From NCBI GenBank assembly GCA_028023455.1, contig JAQFVV010000456.1, forward strand, positions 1 through 64,000: 64,000 bases of DNA, given 5' to 3'. The notes below the pieces were generated by a model. It did no database searches and had not been told where the DNA came from. It saw only the letters and a program-made list of their open reading frames with translations. Below, one piece after another: positions 52,418-63,267 of the stretch; the first letter of the stretch is position 1; the number at the start of each line of letters is the position of its first letter. This stretch comes from Epiperipatus broadwayi (Eukaryota > Onychophora > Udeonychophora > Euonychophora > Peripatidae). The translations under genes were made by a program, and so were the position numbers.

Positions 52418-54642
52418 TGTACCGAGACAAAGTCGGTACAGGTATATACGCACACACACGAGCAATGTAAACACTCTATATTTTTTTTTTCTTTTACTTT
52501 CAACTTATGATAAAAAAAATAAGTGTAGTTTTCTTTCAATGCGTTATAAAATACATTGTAAAATAAAATGTTAATATTTCTGATTAAATAGTTTAAGGCT
52601 TTCATATAATCTACTATAATAATATTCTCTAAAAAAATAAAATATAAAGTATTACTAATATGCCATTTTAAACCTCAATAAGTGATATCTACTTGTATAT
52701 GCCGCGGGGGTAATTAAAAGGGGTTTATTTTAAATTATAACTGTAGTGAAAGTTAAAAGCTTATAGAAGTGATTTTGAGACAGATTAAATGCTCGACTTT
52801 TAAACTAATGTAAGTTAAATTGTTCTCTTAAAACACGCACACATGTATGCATAAAAGGTGTGAATAAGTATGAATTTTTTCTAACTGAGATTGCAATATG
52901 AGATTGCATAAACCTAAGATTGCCTCAAGCATATGGATTGAGTGAACATTACGTAGGACACGGACCCCAACGACAACTCAAAGAATATTGAACTCTGGGT
53001 GGAGATTCGATCCTCAGATAATAACCAACCCATATAAATATGAATCTAAATCTAAAAAAAAAAAAAAAAAAAGGCTTTCTTTCTTTTTACACTCCTAGAA
53101 CTTTTCTCTTTTTTTTTTTGTGCTATCCGGTTTATCCAATATGATCACTGTGAAATTAACATTTAGAGCGTCGATCGTCATGATGGGCTAGGAAACCCTT
53201 CAGTGATTGACCGACGCTCCGCCGCCAGAACATCTCCACAGCTATGAATGATCAACAACAGTACCGTCCGAACATAGTGCTCCAATCAGTCTAAGGACGT
53301 TGTTCCGTTTAATATACAAGAATCGTCCAAACATACTACGCTGAACTTATGTGAAATGAATAACCATGTATTATGGAAACATCATCTATCAGGTTCGAAC
53401 CCTCACCAAATTAGAAGCAGCAGAAGACTAAGCAAAATCCTAGGTAAACATTTTTTTTTATAATGCTTCCATTCATTCTTTACGTAAACTTAAAAGGCAA
53501 TCTCATAATTAATTAAATTCGACTTTCGTAAATCAAATATAAAATGATCCGTAATCCCTCATATTTAAATCTTATTATTTTAATCTCAACTTTCGTAAAT
53601 AAAAATATCAGATGCTACATAGTTCCTCATATTTAAATCTTAGGACTTTTCCAGTTATGAACTTTGATCCTAATTATTATTTTCTTTCGCAGATAAACTA
53701 TAACACACACCTAATTTCAAAATGTAAAAAAAGGAAATATATTTTATCATCCATGTTTATTATGCATAATATGTTCTTTTCTGTGCGAGTGCGAGAATGC
53801 GCGTATGTGCGTGCAAATAAAGCTATTAATCAATGTTTCATTTTTTTTTTTATATTCAATAAATTTTTTTTAATTTAAACAAGTCGAGCATTCCTCAAAT
53901 CATTTTCTATAATTAAATATATATTTTTTTTGAAATTATTATTAAAATTAGCATTTATTCATGCAATTAATTATTTTACTTTTAAATTTGTCTTTCTTAT
54001 ATTTTTTTTGTTTTTATTTCTTTTAAATTTCATTCATAAACATCGTGCCGTAAGTCACGATGTTTACTTATTATGTAGTTAACATAGGTTTAAGAGTTGG
54101 GAGGGCCTATTATTAATAAATATAAGTAAATGTCAATAGAGCTAGTATAAATAATTCTATTGGACTGTATGATAAAGGGGGGATGATATTATAAGCGTCT
54201 AATTGTTTATTCTAATGATGCCTCAACCGAACATTCGTATTAGTTATAAATAACCAATGATCCCGTCCAATGCTTGGACCGATCTGTTAATCAACCGATC
54301 TTCTTATCCATTGGTTAATATTGTGTCATTTGCCAGAATAATAGTCTTGAAGGCAATTCCATCGTGACCCTGGGTGACCCCTATTGGTCCATGCTGGGAG
54401 TTCGAGCTTATGGGCAGGGATTAGACTTCAGAATCGTTTGATATGACGTAAGGTGATGCGAGAAATTAAATTGTGAATCAAATCATCGTATCTGGCGCCC
54501 TCTTGTGTTGATAATGAACAATTATTGATATAAGAAAAAATAAATAAATCTTTACGCTGTATCATGTTTGTTTTGGAGCTCACAATCCCTTTTATAAACG
54601 GTTTAATAGGGAGCCGGTGCAAAGGGAAAGGGGGACGGTAGA
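52418..54642 (+). repeat. 3' LTR
   Basis: Almost identical to the 5' LTR with the same ends. The differences I noticed are about seven single-base changes (for example near 52687, 52706 and 53168) and several length changes in A or T runs. Confidence 0.9.
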
Positions 54643-55001
54643 ATATACATGCAATTTTTAATATAGAATATTTTCACAAATCTATAATTTAAAAGATTTG
54701 ATTTTATCAAAATATACATGCTATAATATATATATATATAACCTATAATAATACAGTCATTTATTCATGTATATACATGTGATGATACATATATAACTGT
54801 GATAATACATATAAAACTGTCTTGATGCTTATATATATATATATATATATATATGCATTCATAGAGGGTTTAACTCTGACACAGATGAAGCTATGGGGGA
54901 AAATAGGTAAAAAGTGTATTAAATCAGAAATATACCATTTTAGTATGTTATTGTCAAGTATGTTATTGGACACAAAGTAAAGTTGCTTCATATATTATCA
55001 A

Positions 55002-55016
55002 TAACCTATCTCAAGC

Positions 55017-55057
<41 letters not shown>

Positions 55058-55072
55058 CTTGAGATAGGTTAT

Positions 55073-55073
<1 letters not shown>
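55002..55073. repeat. Short inverted repeat around a TA array
   Basis: ATAACCTATCTCAAGC, then about 19 TA units, then GCTTGAGATAGGTTAT. This perfect hairpin has a TA loop and lies just left of the big PLE palindrome, separated from it by another TA array (about 55077-55107). Confidence 0.85.
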
Positions 55074-55111
<38 letters not shown>

Positions 55112-55179
55112 GCAAAACCATAAAACAATACAGTACTAGATTAAATTCAAAATTTTACCAAAATCCTTACACAACCATG

Positions 55180-55210
55180 GTTTCATCTACTACAAATAGA
55201 CCTTCTCAAG
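55180..55210 (-). ncRNA. Hammerhead-like motif, left arm
   Basis: TTGAGAA box, stem II TCTA/TAGA, GAAAC, palindromic stem III CCATGG, GTT triplet. Inner stem I CAC/GTG and an outer stem between TCCTTTA and TAAGGA support a type I fold. Positions 3 and 8 are U and A. Confidence 0.65.
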
Positions 55211-55268
55211 TGAAAATCAACCTAAAGGAAAACATATATATATACAAACAAACAAACCTTCCCATAAT

Positions 55269-56560
55269 TCATTTCAAACTCCACCTTCCCTTAATATCAA
55301 AAGAAGTCTTCATAAGATTGATAGCCTCAGAATCAAGGAGTTTTATCATCAAAGTCTCCTTTATTCTTCTTTTTAACTCATTCTTTTCATAAAAAATAAC
55401 CGAAGCATTGTCAAACAATATTCTATGACCTGTATTCAATTCATGAATATATAAAGCTGAGTTAAGATACCTATGTTTAACTCTACTTATATGAACCTTA
55501 ACCCTTTCCTTAAGGCTAAATTTACTCTGGCCTACATAAAATTTACCACAACTACATGGAATTTTATAAACAATACCAGGAATAGACCTACTATCAATAG
55601 ACTGCTTTGAACCATTAAGTAATGAATTCAAATCAGAACCTTTCCTCCATGCAACCTTCTTTCCACCTAACAAATGACTATTCCTATAAACCAAATTATA
55701 AATTGATGCTTTAAATGGTAAAGACATATAATCATCATCCTTACCAACAAAATTCTTATCATCCAAATCACGACTATAAACATTATTATTAAATACCACT
55801 TTTTTAATAAAATCATGACTATAACCCAATTCTACATATTCAGCAGCAAATTGACTTTTTTGAATATCAGCATCATTATTAAAATTATTAAGCCTTCTAT
55901 TCCGACAACAAAAATTCAACAAAGACATTTTTTTATGTATAAAAGGCTGATAACTATCAGGCCTAATCATATTTCTCAAATTTTTAGGTTTTATAAAATG
56001 ACTACAAAACAAAACATCATTAACCTTCTCAACATTTAAATCTAAAAACTTTAATTTTACAAAATCAAAACCACCCCCCTCAATTGTAAACTTAATATTA
56101 GAATCAAAACCATTCAATCCACATAAAAACTCTTCTAATTTCTCTTTCTGAATAACAAACAAACAATCATCAACATACCTAACAAATAATTTAATAGAAC
56201 CTGAAAACATATTAATAATACTACACTCCAAATAATCAATATAGACAGCACACATCAATGGAGAAATGACATAACCAATAACCCAACCTTCTCTAATCTT
56301 ATAAAACACATCATTAGACATAAAATACATTGAATCCTCTAACAGCAAAAGCAAATCATGAAAAACCTTAATCTTATCTGCAGAAAAACATTCTAATTTT
56401 TTTAAAATTGAAAGAAAAACATCAATACTTTTTAATCTATTAACCGATTGGTACATATTTTCAATGTCTAAACTACCAAAAACACAATCATCATCCAAAA
56501 CAAAACCATTTATTTTCTTAAAAGCTTCAAAGGAAGAAGAAACACAAAATTGACCCAGTT
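55269..56560 (-). CDS. Penelope-like RT plus GIY-YIG endonuclease, 5'-truncated (left copy)
   Basis: Open frame of more than 420 codons without an authentic start. It is truncated, so the missing N-terminal RT region makes it non-autonomous. From the truncated end: motif A FGSLDIENMYQSV, motif B-like VIGYVISPLMCAVYIDYLE, catalytic RYVDDCLFVI, LKFLDLNVEK, a PLE thumb region (HFIKPKNLRNMIRPDSYQPF), and then the endonuclease with GIVYKIPCSCGKFYVGQS, followed by KERVKVH and a downstream Glu-containing helix. The canonical Gly of GSPLSP is replaced in motif B. The protein would reverse-transcribe PLE RNA at an endonuclease-made nick. Confidence 0.85.
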
Positions 56561-56606
56561 TTATGTAATCCTTAAAATATCTTATATTCCAAATTTTTAT
56601 AGATTT

Positions 56607-57911
56607 TTAAGATTACTAAAACTGGGTCAATTTTGTGTTTCTTCTTCCTTTGAAGCTTTTAAGAAAATAAATGGTTTTGTTTTGGATGATGATTGTGTTT
56701 TTGGTAGTTTAGACATTGAAAATATGTACCAATCGGTTAATAGATTAAAAAGTATTGATGTTTTTCTTTCAATTTTAAAAAAATTAGAATGTTTTTCTGC
56801 AGATAAGATTAAGGTTTTTCATGATTTGCTTTTGCTGTTAGAGGATTCAATGTATTTTATGTCTAATGATGTGTTTTATAAGATTAGAGAAGGTTGGGTT
56901 ATTGGTTATGTCATTTCTCCATTGATGTGTGCTGTCTATATTGATTATTTGGAGTGTAGTATTATTAATATGTTTTCAGGTTCTATTAAATTATTTGTTA
57001 GGTATGTTGATGATTGTTTGTTTGTTATTCAGAAAGAGAAATTAGAAGAGTTTTTATGTGGATTGAATGGTTTTGATTCTAATATTAAGTTTACAATTGA
57101 GGGGGGTGGTTTTGATTTTGTAAAATTAAAGTTTTTAGATTTAAATGTTGAGAAGGTTAATGATGTTTTGTTTTGTAGTCATTTTATAAAACCTAAAAAT
57201 TTGAGAAATATGATTAGGCCTGATAGTTATCAGCCTTTTATACATAAAAAAATGTCTTTGTTGAATTTTTGTTGTCGGAATAGAAGGCTTAATAATTTTA
57301 ATAATGATGCTGATATTCAAAAAAGTCAATTTGCTGCTGAATATGTAGAATTGGGTTATAGTCATGATTTTATTAAAAAAGTGGTATTTAATAATAATGT
57401 TTATAGTCGTGATTTGGATGATAAGAATTTTGTTGGTAAGGATGATGATTATATGTCTTTACCATTTAAAGCATCAATTTATAATTTGGTTTATAGGAAT
57501 AGTCATTTGTTAGGTGGAAAGAAGGTTGCATGGAGGAAAGGTTCTGATTTGAATTCATTACTTAATGGTTCAAAGCAGTCTATTGATAGTAGGTCTATTC
57601 CTGGTATTGTTTATAAAATTCCATGTAGTTGTGGTAAATTTTATGTAGGCCAGAGTAAATTTAGCCTTAAGGAAAGGGTTAAGGTTCATATAAGTAGAGT
57701 TAAACATAGGTATCTTAACTCAGCTTTATATATTCATGAATTGAATACAGGTCATAGAATATTGTTTGACAATGCTTCGGTTATTTTTTATGAAAAGAAT
57801 GAGTTAAAAAGAAGAATAAAGGAGACTTTGATGATAAAACTCCTTGATTCTGAGGCTATCAATCTTATGAAGACTTCTTTTGATATTAAGGGAAGGTGGA
57901 GTTTGAAATGA
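56607..57911 (+). CDS. Penelope-like RT plus GIY-YIG endonuclease, 5'-truncated (right copy)
   Basis: Mirror copy of the minus-strand frame, with identical residues over the shared 408 and the same C-terminus (DIKGRWSLK). An ATG at 56550 is in frame but lies in the left arm and centre loop, so the first roughly 20 residues from it are read across the palindrome junction and are not PLE protein. RT motif A, YVDD and the GIY-YIG core (VYKIPC..CGKFYVGQS) are all intact. Because of the truncation it cannot be a complete PLE protein. Confidence 0.85.
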   Translation, partial: LRLLKLGQFCVSSSFEAFKKINGFVLDDDCVFGSLDIENMYQSVNRLKSIDVFLSILKKLECFSADKIKVFHDLLLLLEDSMYFMSNDVFYKIREGWVIGYVISPLMCAVYIDYLECSIINMFSGSIKLFVRYVDDCLFVIQKEKLEEFLCGLNGFDSNIKFTIEGGGFDFVKLKFLDLNVEKVNDVLFCSHFIKPKNLRNMIRPDSYQPFIHKKMSLLNFCCRNRRLNNFNNDADIQKSQFAAEYVELGYSHDFIKKVVFNNNVYSRDLDDKNFVGKDDDYMSLPFKASIYNLVYRNSHLLGGKKVAWRKGSDLNSLLNGSKQSIDSRSIPGIVYKIPCSCGKFYVGQSKFSLKERVKVHISRVKHRYLNSALYIHELNTGHRILFDNASVIFYEKNELKRRIKETLMIKLLDSEAINLMKTSFDIKGRWSLK

Positions 57912-57969
57912 ATTATGGGAAGGTTTGTTTGTTTGTATATATATATGTTTTCCTTTAGGTTGATTTTCA

Positions 57970-58000
57970 CTTGAGAAGGTCTATTTGTAGTAGATGAAAC
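57970..58000 (+). ncRNA. Hammerhead-like motif, right arm
   Basis: Mirror copy of the left-arm motif, about 60 bases after the stop codon, the usual place for PLE hammerheads. Same U3-A8 core. Confidence 0.65.
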
Positions 58001-58113
58001 CATGGTTGTGTAAGGATTTTGGTAAAATTTTGAATTTAATCTAGTACTGTATTGTTTTATGGTTTTGCATTTTTATTTTTTGCTAGTATAGTGTTAGACA
58101 GTTTTGGTGTTAT

Positions 58114-58133
58114 ATATATATATATATATATAT
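58114..58133. repeat. (TA)n array at the right end of the PLE pair
   Basis: Ten TA units directly after the longer 3' tail. Confidence 0.9.
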
Positions 58134-58320
58134 AATTAAATGTAATATTTGCCCTGTCATATTTGTTTCATCTCGTTATACTTTACAGCCACTCTGTGCC
58201 AGATTCAAACCCATAAAAAGTACCTTAAAACATCTATATGGTTATATAGGCATGATCATATATATATATAAAAGAAAAAAAATTAATACAATATTATAGT
58301 CTAAATTCTTTTGTAGCACC

Positions 58321-58346
58321 TTTCATTACATGGTAATCCTCATCAG
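58321..58346 (-). ncRNA. Hammerhead ribozyme motif, left arm
   Basis: CTGATGAG, stem II ATTAC/GTAAT with a CAT loop, GAAAG, mini stem III, CTA triplet. An outer stem I pairs AAATTC before the core with GAATTT after it. The 3-8 pair is canonical C-G. Confidence 0.7.
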
Positions 58347-58379
58347 CTTTAACTGAATTTCAAATTTTTGAACTTAATG

Positions 58380-58890
58380 TTACATATATTTCCATAAGCT
58401 GTGTATGGGAGTATTTGCAACTTGCCTATTAATAACATCGTTCTTATATTTATTGATTAATATTGCCTTTTTAATTTTCCTCTTTTTATGGTTTCTTTCT
58501 TCCATTAATATTTTTATTTCATTACTATTAAATGTAAACTTATAATTACAAGTTTTTTCATGGTCAAAAAATACTGAAGCTGTATTAAATTGACTATTTA
58601 CTTTATTTTTAATTCGATTATATAATAATTGATGTTCCTTCAATCTTTTTTCTACAGAATGTCTCGATTCACCGATGTAAAATTTCTGACATCCACATGA
58701 AATTTGATAAATTACATTACTTCTTTGTAATTTAGGAATTATACTTTTAGAATTATTAATCAGTCGATTAACATTTGGAGGAACACAAAATGAAATATTA
58801 TACTTTTCTTTAAATATATTTTTAATTAATTTAGATTGCATGTTATTTATAAATGGCATAGATATCCATTTTTTATTATCTAAAGTAACA
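58380..58890 (-). CDS. PLE linker and GIY-YIG endonuclease, 5'-truncated (left copy)
   Basis: Open from the palindrome centre to TAA. Contains WISMPFINNMQSKLIKNIF (post-RT linker), then VIYQISCGCQKFYIGESRHS, VEKRLKEHQ and a C-terminal Lys-rich helix ending HSLWKYM. GIY-YIG core residues (Y, C..C, YIG, R, H) are present. The frame also stays open into the right arm, giving an artificial longer reading frame whose first roughly 45 residues are antisense of the mirror copy. No RT is present. Confidence 0.8.
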
Positions 58891-58929
58891 CTGCAAACAC
58901 TTTTCTTATTTTCAGTAAATAAGAAAAGT

Positions 58930-59003
58930 GTTTGCAGTGTTAATTTAGATAATAAAAAATGGATAAAAGTTTGTAGTGTTACTTTAGATAATAAAAAATG
59001 GAT
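58930..59003 (+). repeat. 39-bp tandem duplication near the palindrome centre
   Basis: GTTTGCAGTGTTAATTTAG and GTTTGTAGTGTTACTTTAG start successive units. The left arm has one unit. It encodes the repeated CSV(N/T)LDNKKWI. Confidence 0.85.
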
Positions 59004-59487
59004 ATCTATGCCATTTATAAATAACACGCAATCTAAATTAATTAAGAATATATTTAAAGAAAAGTATAATATTTCATTTTGTGTTCCTCCAAATGTTAAT
59101 TGATTGATTAATAATTCTAAGAGTATAATTCCTAAATTGCAAAGAAGTAATGTAATTTATCAAATTTCATGTGGATGTTAGAAATTTTACATTGGTGAAT
59201 CGAGATGTTCTGTGGAAAAAAGATTGAAGGAGCATCAATTATTATATAATCAAATTTAAAATAACGTAAATAGTCAATTTAATACAGCTTCAGTATTCTT
59301 TGACCATGAAAAAACTTCTAATTATAAGTTCACATTTAATAGTAATGAAATAAAAATATTAATGGAAGAAAGAATTCATAATTAGAGGAAAATTAAAGAG
59401 GCAATATTAATCGATAAATATAAGAACGATGTTATTAATAGGCAAGTTGCAAATACAACCATACACAGCTTATGGAAATATATGTAA
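58938..59487 (+). pseudogene. PLE linker and GIY-YIG endonuclease, right copy with stops
   Basis: Same protein as the left arm but with in-frame stops at about 59101, 59179, 59258 and 59383. One of them replaces the residue after SCGC in the GIY-YIG core. The unequal decay of the two arms shows no gene conversion since insertion, unlike the pair at 55-58 kb. Confidence 0.8.
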
Positions 59488-59521
59488 CATTAAGTTTTAC
59501 AAATTTGAAATTCAGTTAAAG

Positions 59522-59549
59522 CTGAAGAGGATTACCACATAATCGAAAG
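59522..59549 (+). ncRNA. Hammerhead ribozyme motif, right arm
   Basis: CTGAAGA, stem II GATTA/TAATC with a CCACA loop, GAAAG, a CA mini-loop and CTA triplet. Position 7 is free to vary, so the core is intact. Confidence 0.7.
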
Positions 59550-59642
59550 CACTACAAAAGAATTTATAATATAATATTGTATTTACCATTAATTTTTTTC
59601 TTTTATATATATATATATATTATAACGAGTACTGTATTATAT

Positions 59643-59950
59643 ATATATAAACATTACAAGCATAAAGCTAAACTAGTCAATATAAAATCAAAACTACCCC
59701 AAATCCAAAATTAAACCAGACCAGCATAAAAATAATATTAAAACACAACCTAAGGTTTCACTGCTACAAGCAGACTTCTCAAATGTAAAGAACTACAAAA
59801 ACTACACAAAATATATAATATTAAAAACTACCCACAAATCCATTCATTTCCCATCCACCCTTAATATTAAAAGAAGTCTTAAATAAGTTAATTGCTTCAG
59901 AATAATAAATTTTCAATAATAAAGATTCTTTAATTCTTCTTTTGATTTAA
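59643..59950 (-). mobile_element. 5'-truncated PLE 3' end (single copy)
   Basis: Nearly identical to the left arm of the pair at 33.66-33.95 kb: the tail containing ACATTACAAGCATAAAGC, a hammerhead, and the last roughly 40 codons (SEAINLF...). Its 3' tail abuts a TA tract (about 59638-59650). Truncation occurs within a few bases of the same codon as in the 33.6-kb pair. Confidence 0.8.
59755..59782 (-). ncRNA. Hammerhead-like motif
   Basis: TTGAGAA box, GCAG stem II, GAAAC, CCT/AGG stem III, GTT. The base before the box differs from the 33.6-kb copies. Confidence 0.6.
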
Positions 59951-62574
59951 TTTCTCTCAACATCTGTAATCTGTTATATATAGATTATAGTAAAATACTT
60001 TTTAAAAGTAATAATATAATTTAGTGTATAATTTAAGTCGATTTATAATTGAATTTATATTTCAATTTACTTAAATTGCCGTATATATGTGTATTATATG
60101 TATTACTATCATACATATATAGCATCTTGTTATTTGGTTATTTACTAGATTTTCTAAATTTAAATTAAAATACTCTGTAAAATAAAATCATGTGATGCAA
60201 ATCTGTTTTAGGATCATGTGATGATAAAATTAAAAATTATTAAGACAATAAATGTTCGTCAAAAGTATATTTTATTTTGTGAATAAAAATTAACCAACTG
60301 TATCAATTGCTGAAATCATGTGGAAAAGTAAATGATCAAATCTTGGAAAACATCCTGTTTAAGGAGTTATTTTTAATTCTTAAAATATAAAATTTAAAGA
60401 TGCTAATTGCTTGTATCACTGGAATAAAATTTGTTATTAAAAATACTACTTAATGGAAAATGAGTATAAATAGGCTAAAATTTTCCATGTGTATGATACT
60501 CTGTAAAATATTTGAAGCATTTGCTAACCAAATCCATACCAATATTTAATATGGCTGAGTAGGACAGGCAGGAGTTGCAGTTTTCCAAGCCTGGAGGATG
60601 TTAATGTTCATCTTTATCCTATGTACTAAGGGCACCTAGCCATTATAGTGATAAAAGTTGTTGCTGTTACAGACCTGCTGTACTGATGTTTTAACTGGAG
60701 AGATGCTGCTTATCCTAAATAACTGCTTCTATCATACCCAGCCACCAAGAAATTCCAACAGACAAACTTCACAAGGAATTGTAAGTAAAGTTCCTAAGAC
60801 CACTACAAAGAGCTCAGAAAATAGACTTTAACTCTTAAAACTATAGCTATCATATCACTTTAAATGAACATTCAAAGTAAAGTTTCATTTCTTAAATCTT
60901 TTGTCTAAGTAAATGTAAAGTCACCTCATAATAGTTGCCTATTCTCTGTAATTTTAAATCTGTAAAACCTCCACTGTTACATTTGTTAATATATCAGTTT
61001 AATAAATCTCTGCTAATTAAAATATTTTGCTTTTATGATTGCAGTGGTACCTAAGCTATTTTATAAATTTTGGTTAATAAAGATTTCATTTCTATATGTG
61101 TGATAATGTGCCAAATATGGTTTGAAATAGCGAGCATATTAATTTTAATAATTTTGTCTTAAAATGGCATTATTTTTATCTTCAACCTAATAAAATATAA
61201 TAACACTTATCCTAACTTGACTTCCTATTTCAAAATTAAATTAATTAATAATAATAATTGACCACTCCACAATCATTGTAGTAATTCTACTGAACTATAT
61301 AAAGTTGATTTTTCATATTTAGTTATTTTGGTTTGCAATATTATAATTGTAAATGATGATTTTAAAAGTAACTTTACCTGATAGTGGAGTTCTAGCCATG
61401 GTATCATATTATTATGATATATTTTGTAGTTTGTAATTAATTCCATTTCCTTAAAATATCACCCTCTATTTAGAATCTAATTAGTAATGCAAGTAAATTA
61501 TTTATTAAATGGGATCGTTAATTTATTAATTTAGCCATTTTATTATAGCATTAGTTTTAGATGCTTAATTTATGAATTGGCTTGTTAGCAGCACAACTAT
61601 TAGCTATCTATTTTAAGGCACAATCAATTATTGTCACATTTTTATATTGCTTTTGTGCATTGTGGATGAGTATTTATGATATATGTATTGATATATTCTG
61701 GTCTAACTAACCATTATGGGCCAATGGCAGAGTTTGTTCCATTTATTGACTACTTTAACCATGGTGCACATCAATTCATACCCATGGGGTCATATTGTTT
61801 AGATAGGATGCTACATATTAAGCTGGTATCAGGACCCAGAACCTTTACATATGACAATTCTAGTCCCAAACTTATCATGTTAGCATTTTATTAATTCATC
61901 TATTAGCCAGCTCCTCAGTTCCAAACAGACAATATGTATTATATATGAAAACAATTGCTCATTCACACCATCATTTTTAATATAGTTTTTAATAACATGA
62001 CTCTAGTGAATCTTAGGTAATTCTAATTTATTCCATTCCCCGTTAGTAGTATGTTTTGAAGTTATTTGAGACAATGATATCTGGTTTGATGGATTCTGAT
62101 TTTCATCATTCTTGAGTTTTATTATTATGCTTGAACTTATTTAGCTTAAGGTAAACAGTCGTAAATTTATTGCTGTATGAGTTAATATATAACAATGGCT
62201 AGCATTGCTACTTTATCAGTTTGCAAACTATTGCATCAAAAATAAATATTATGTGGCATATTAATTTATCATACACATAAATTACTCACTGGACATAAAG
62301 TTATTAAATACAATTAAATGAGATCATACACTGTATTACTTTCAATAAAGCTCATTCCATTGTATAATGCCTGTATGAACTAATTATATTTTGATTTTAT
62401 AATTGAGTGTAACCTATTTTATTTTATTTTTTATTTTTATTACAGTAAACTTATTGAAATTTACCTTGTCTTCATTATCATTTTACCATATGATTAAATA
62501 TTTGATATGCATTATAGTTAAGATATTTATATTGCCTTAAGTTTAGCTGATCTGTAATTTATTGACCCATTTTG
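59951..62574. other. AT-rich spacer
   Basis: Nothing recognised. The patch at 60530-60830 is less AT-rich but has no convincing reading frame. Confidence 0.45.
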
Positions 62575-62825
62575 TACTGCATATGTGATAATACTTTGAG
62601 TCTCATTCCTCTCACTGTTCAGAAATGGCTTGTGAATAAGAATAAAGCCAGTGTGTAACCTTAGAAATGTCTTTCATAAGATGTTAAATCTCAGAGCACT
62701 GGTAAATAGGTTGGAGCTTGGTTGGACCTGGGATTTCATATCACATTTTGATCAGGTTTAGTGTATTTTAACCTGGGCTCTAGATTTTGTTACATGAGTG
62801 TACAAATCTGACCATTACAATATAT
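62575..62825 (+). repeat. Dispersed repeat family 3, copy 2
   Basis: Inverted relative to copy 1 at 44.9-45.15 kb, with the same landmarks (TTCATAAG, TTACATGAGTG). No coding potential. Confidence 0.7.
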
Positions 62826-63267
62826 ATCAAAATAAATTAGAAAAATACTAAAACCTTCAATGTGCCTACATAAAATTAAAATAAAATAGTTGTTTTAGCC
62901 AGCTTACAACATTTTACACCATTTTTATTAGCAGCCAATCATTAAAATTTAAATCTCATTAAAATCACATAATAATTGTGTTCCCACGCAAATGGCAAAC
63001 TTCTACAAATTATGAATACTCACACAATTACATTATTTATTCAACACATTGACTATAATATTTATAAAATATGGCTATTTAATTTTTCTTTTCTTCATAA
63101 CAAAATCCCTATCAAAGCAAAAATCTCCATTACAAATCACTCCATGCTTTGCAAAAACAGATTTATATATTTATTCACAGAATGACACAATTTATTATGT
63201 AATGGTTCATGCTCCTGAATCCCATTTTTAATGCACATTTAGTATCTCAGATATAATTATATCCACA

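Larger units (their letters stand above)
47508..54642 (+). mobile_element. LTR retrotransposon with 2.2-kb LTRs, gag only
   Basis: Two direct repeats of about 2.23 kb bracket a 2.68-kb interior. The interior has a primer-binding-site-like sequence just after the 5' LTR, an intact gag and no recognisable protease, RT, RNase H or integrase. LTRs begin TGTACCG and end CGGTAGA. ATAT occurs at both outer flanks, a plausible but low-complexity target duplication. LTR differences are few (about seven substitutions plus homopolymer changes), so the insertion is young. Composition is much less AT-rich than the surroundings between 49.7 and 52.3 kb. Probably mobilised in trans by a Ty3-like relative. 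Confidence 0.85.
55108..58113. mobile_element. Head-to-head pair of Penelope-like elements, 1.47-kb arms
   Basis: Arms at about 55108-56580 (minus) and 56607-58073 (plus) are reverse complements with no difference visible in the coding part. Predicted proteins are identical, and even the antisense frames match. The centre is an imperfect 26-bp loop. Both copies are 5'-truncated at the same codon, so each has RT from just before motif A, GIY-YIG endonuclease, and a 3' UTR with hammerhead. The left tail ends at a TA array. The right tail continues about 40 bases before (TA)n at 58114-58133. Inverted PLE copies have been reported for Drosophila Penelope. Identity this high implies a very recent single event, gene conversion, or an assembly artefact. 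Confidence 0.9.
58271..59597. mobile_element. Second head-to-head PLE pair, shorter and partly decayed
   Basis: Arms at about 58271-58910 (minus) and 58918-59597 (plus) with only a 7-base centre. Both outer ends finish with the same tail (an AAAAGAAAAAAATTAAT-like sequence) against TA arrays (58258-58270 and about 59598-59622). Each arm has the PLE linker, GIY-YIG domain, C-terminus and a hammerhead. It is a different PLE subfamily from the pair at 55-58 kb. The right arm has an extra 39-bp tandem duplication at 58930-59003 and several stop codons. Confidence 0.85.

Noticed and set aside
55815-56039. Short plus-strand frame repeated in mirror form at 57141-57365
   Set aside because: Antisense shadow of the PLE coding sequence, duplicated only because the arms are identical.
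56550-56606. In-frame ATG giving the right PLE copy an extra N-terminus
   Set aside because: These codons are read across the palindrome centre and left-arm antisense, so they are not native PLE protein.
61676-61894. 72-codon plus-strand frame as a gene
   Set aside because: Length is within chance expectation and no motif or conserved context was seen.
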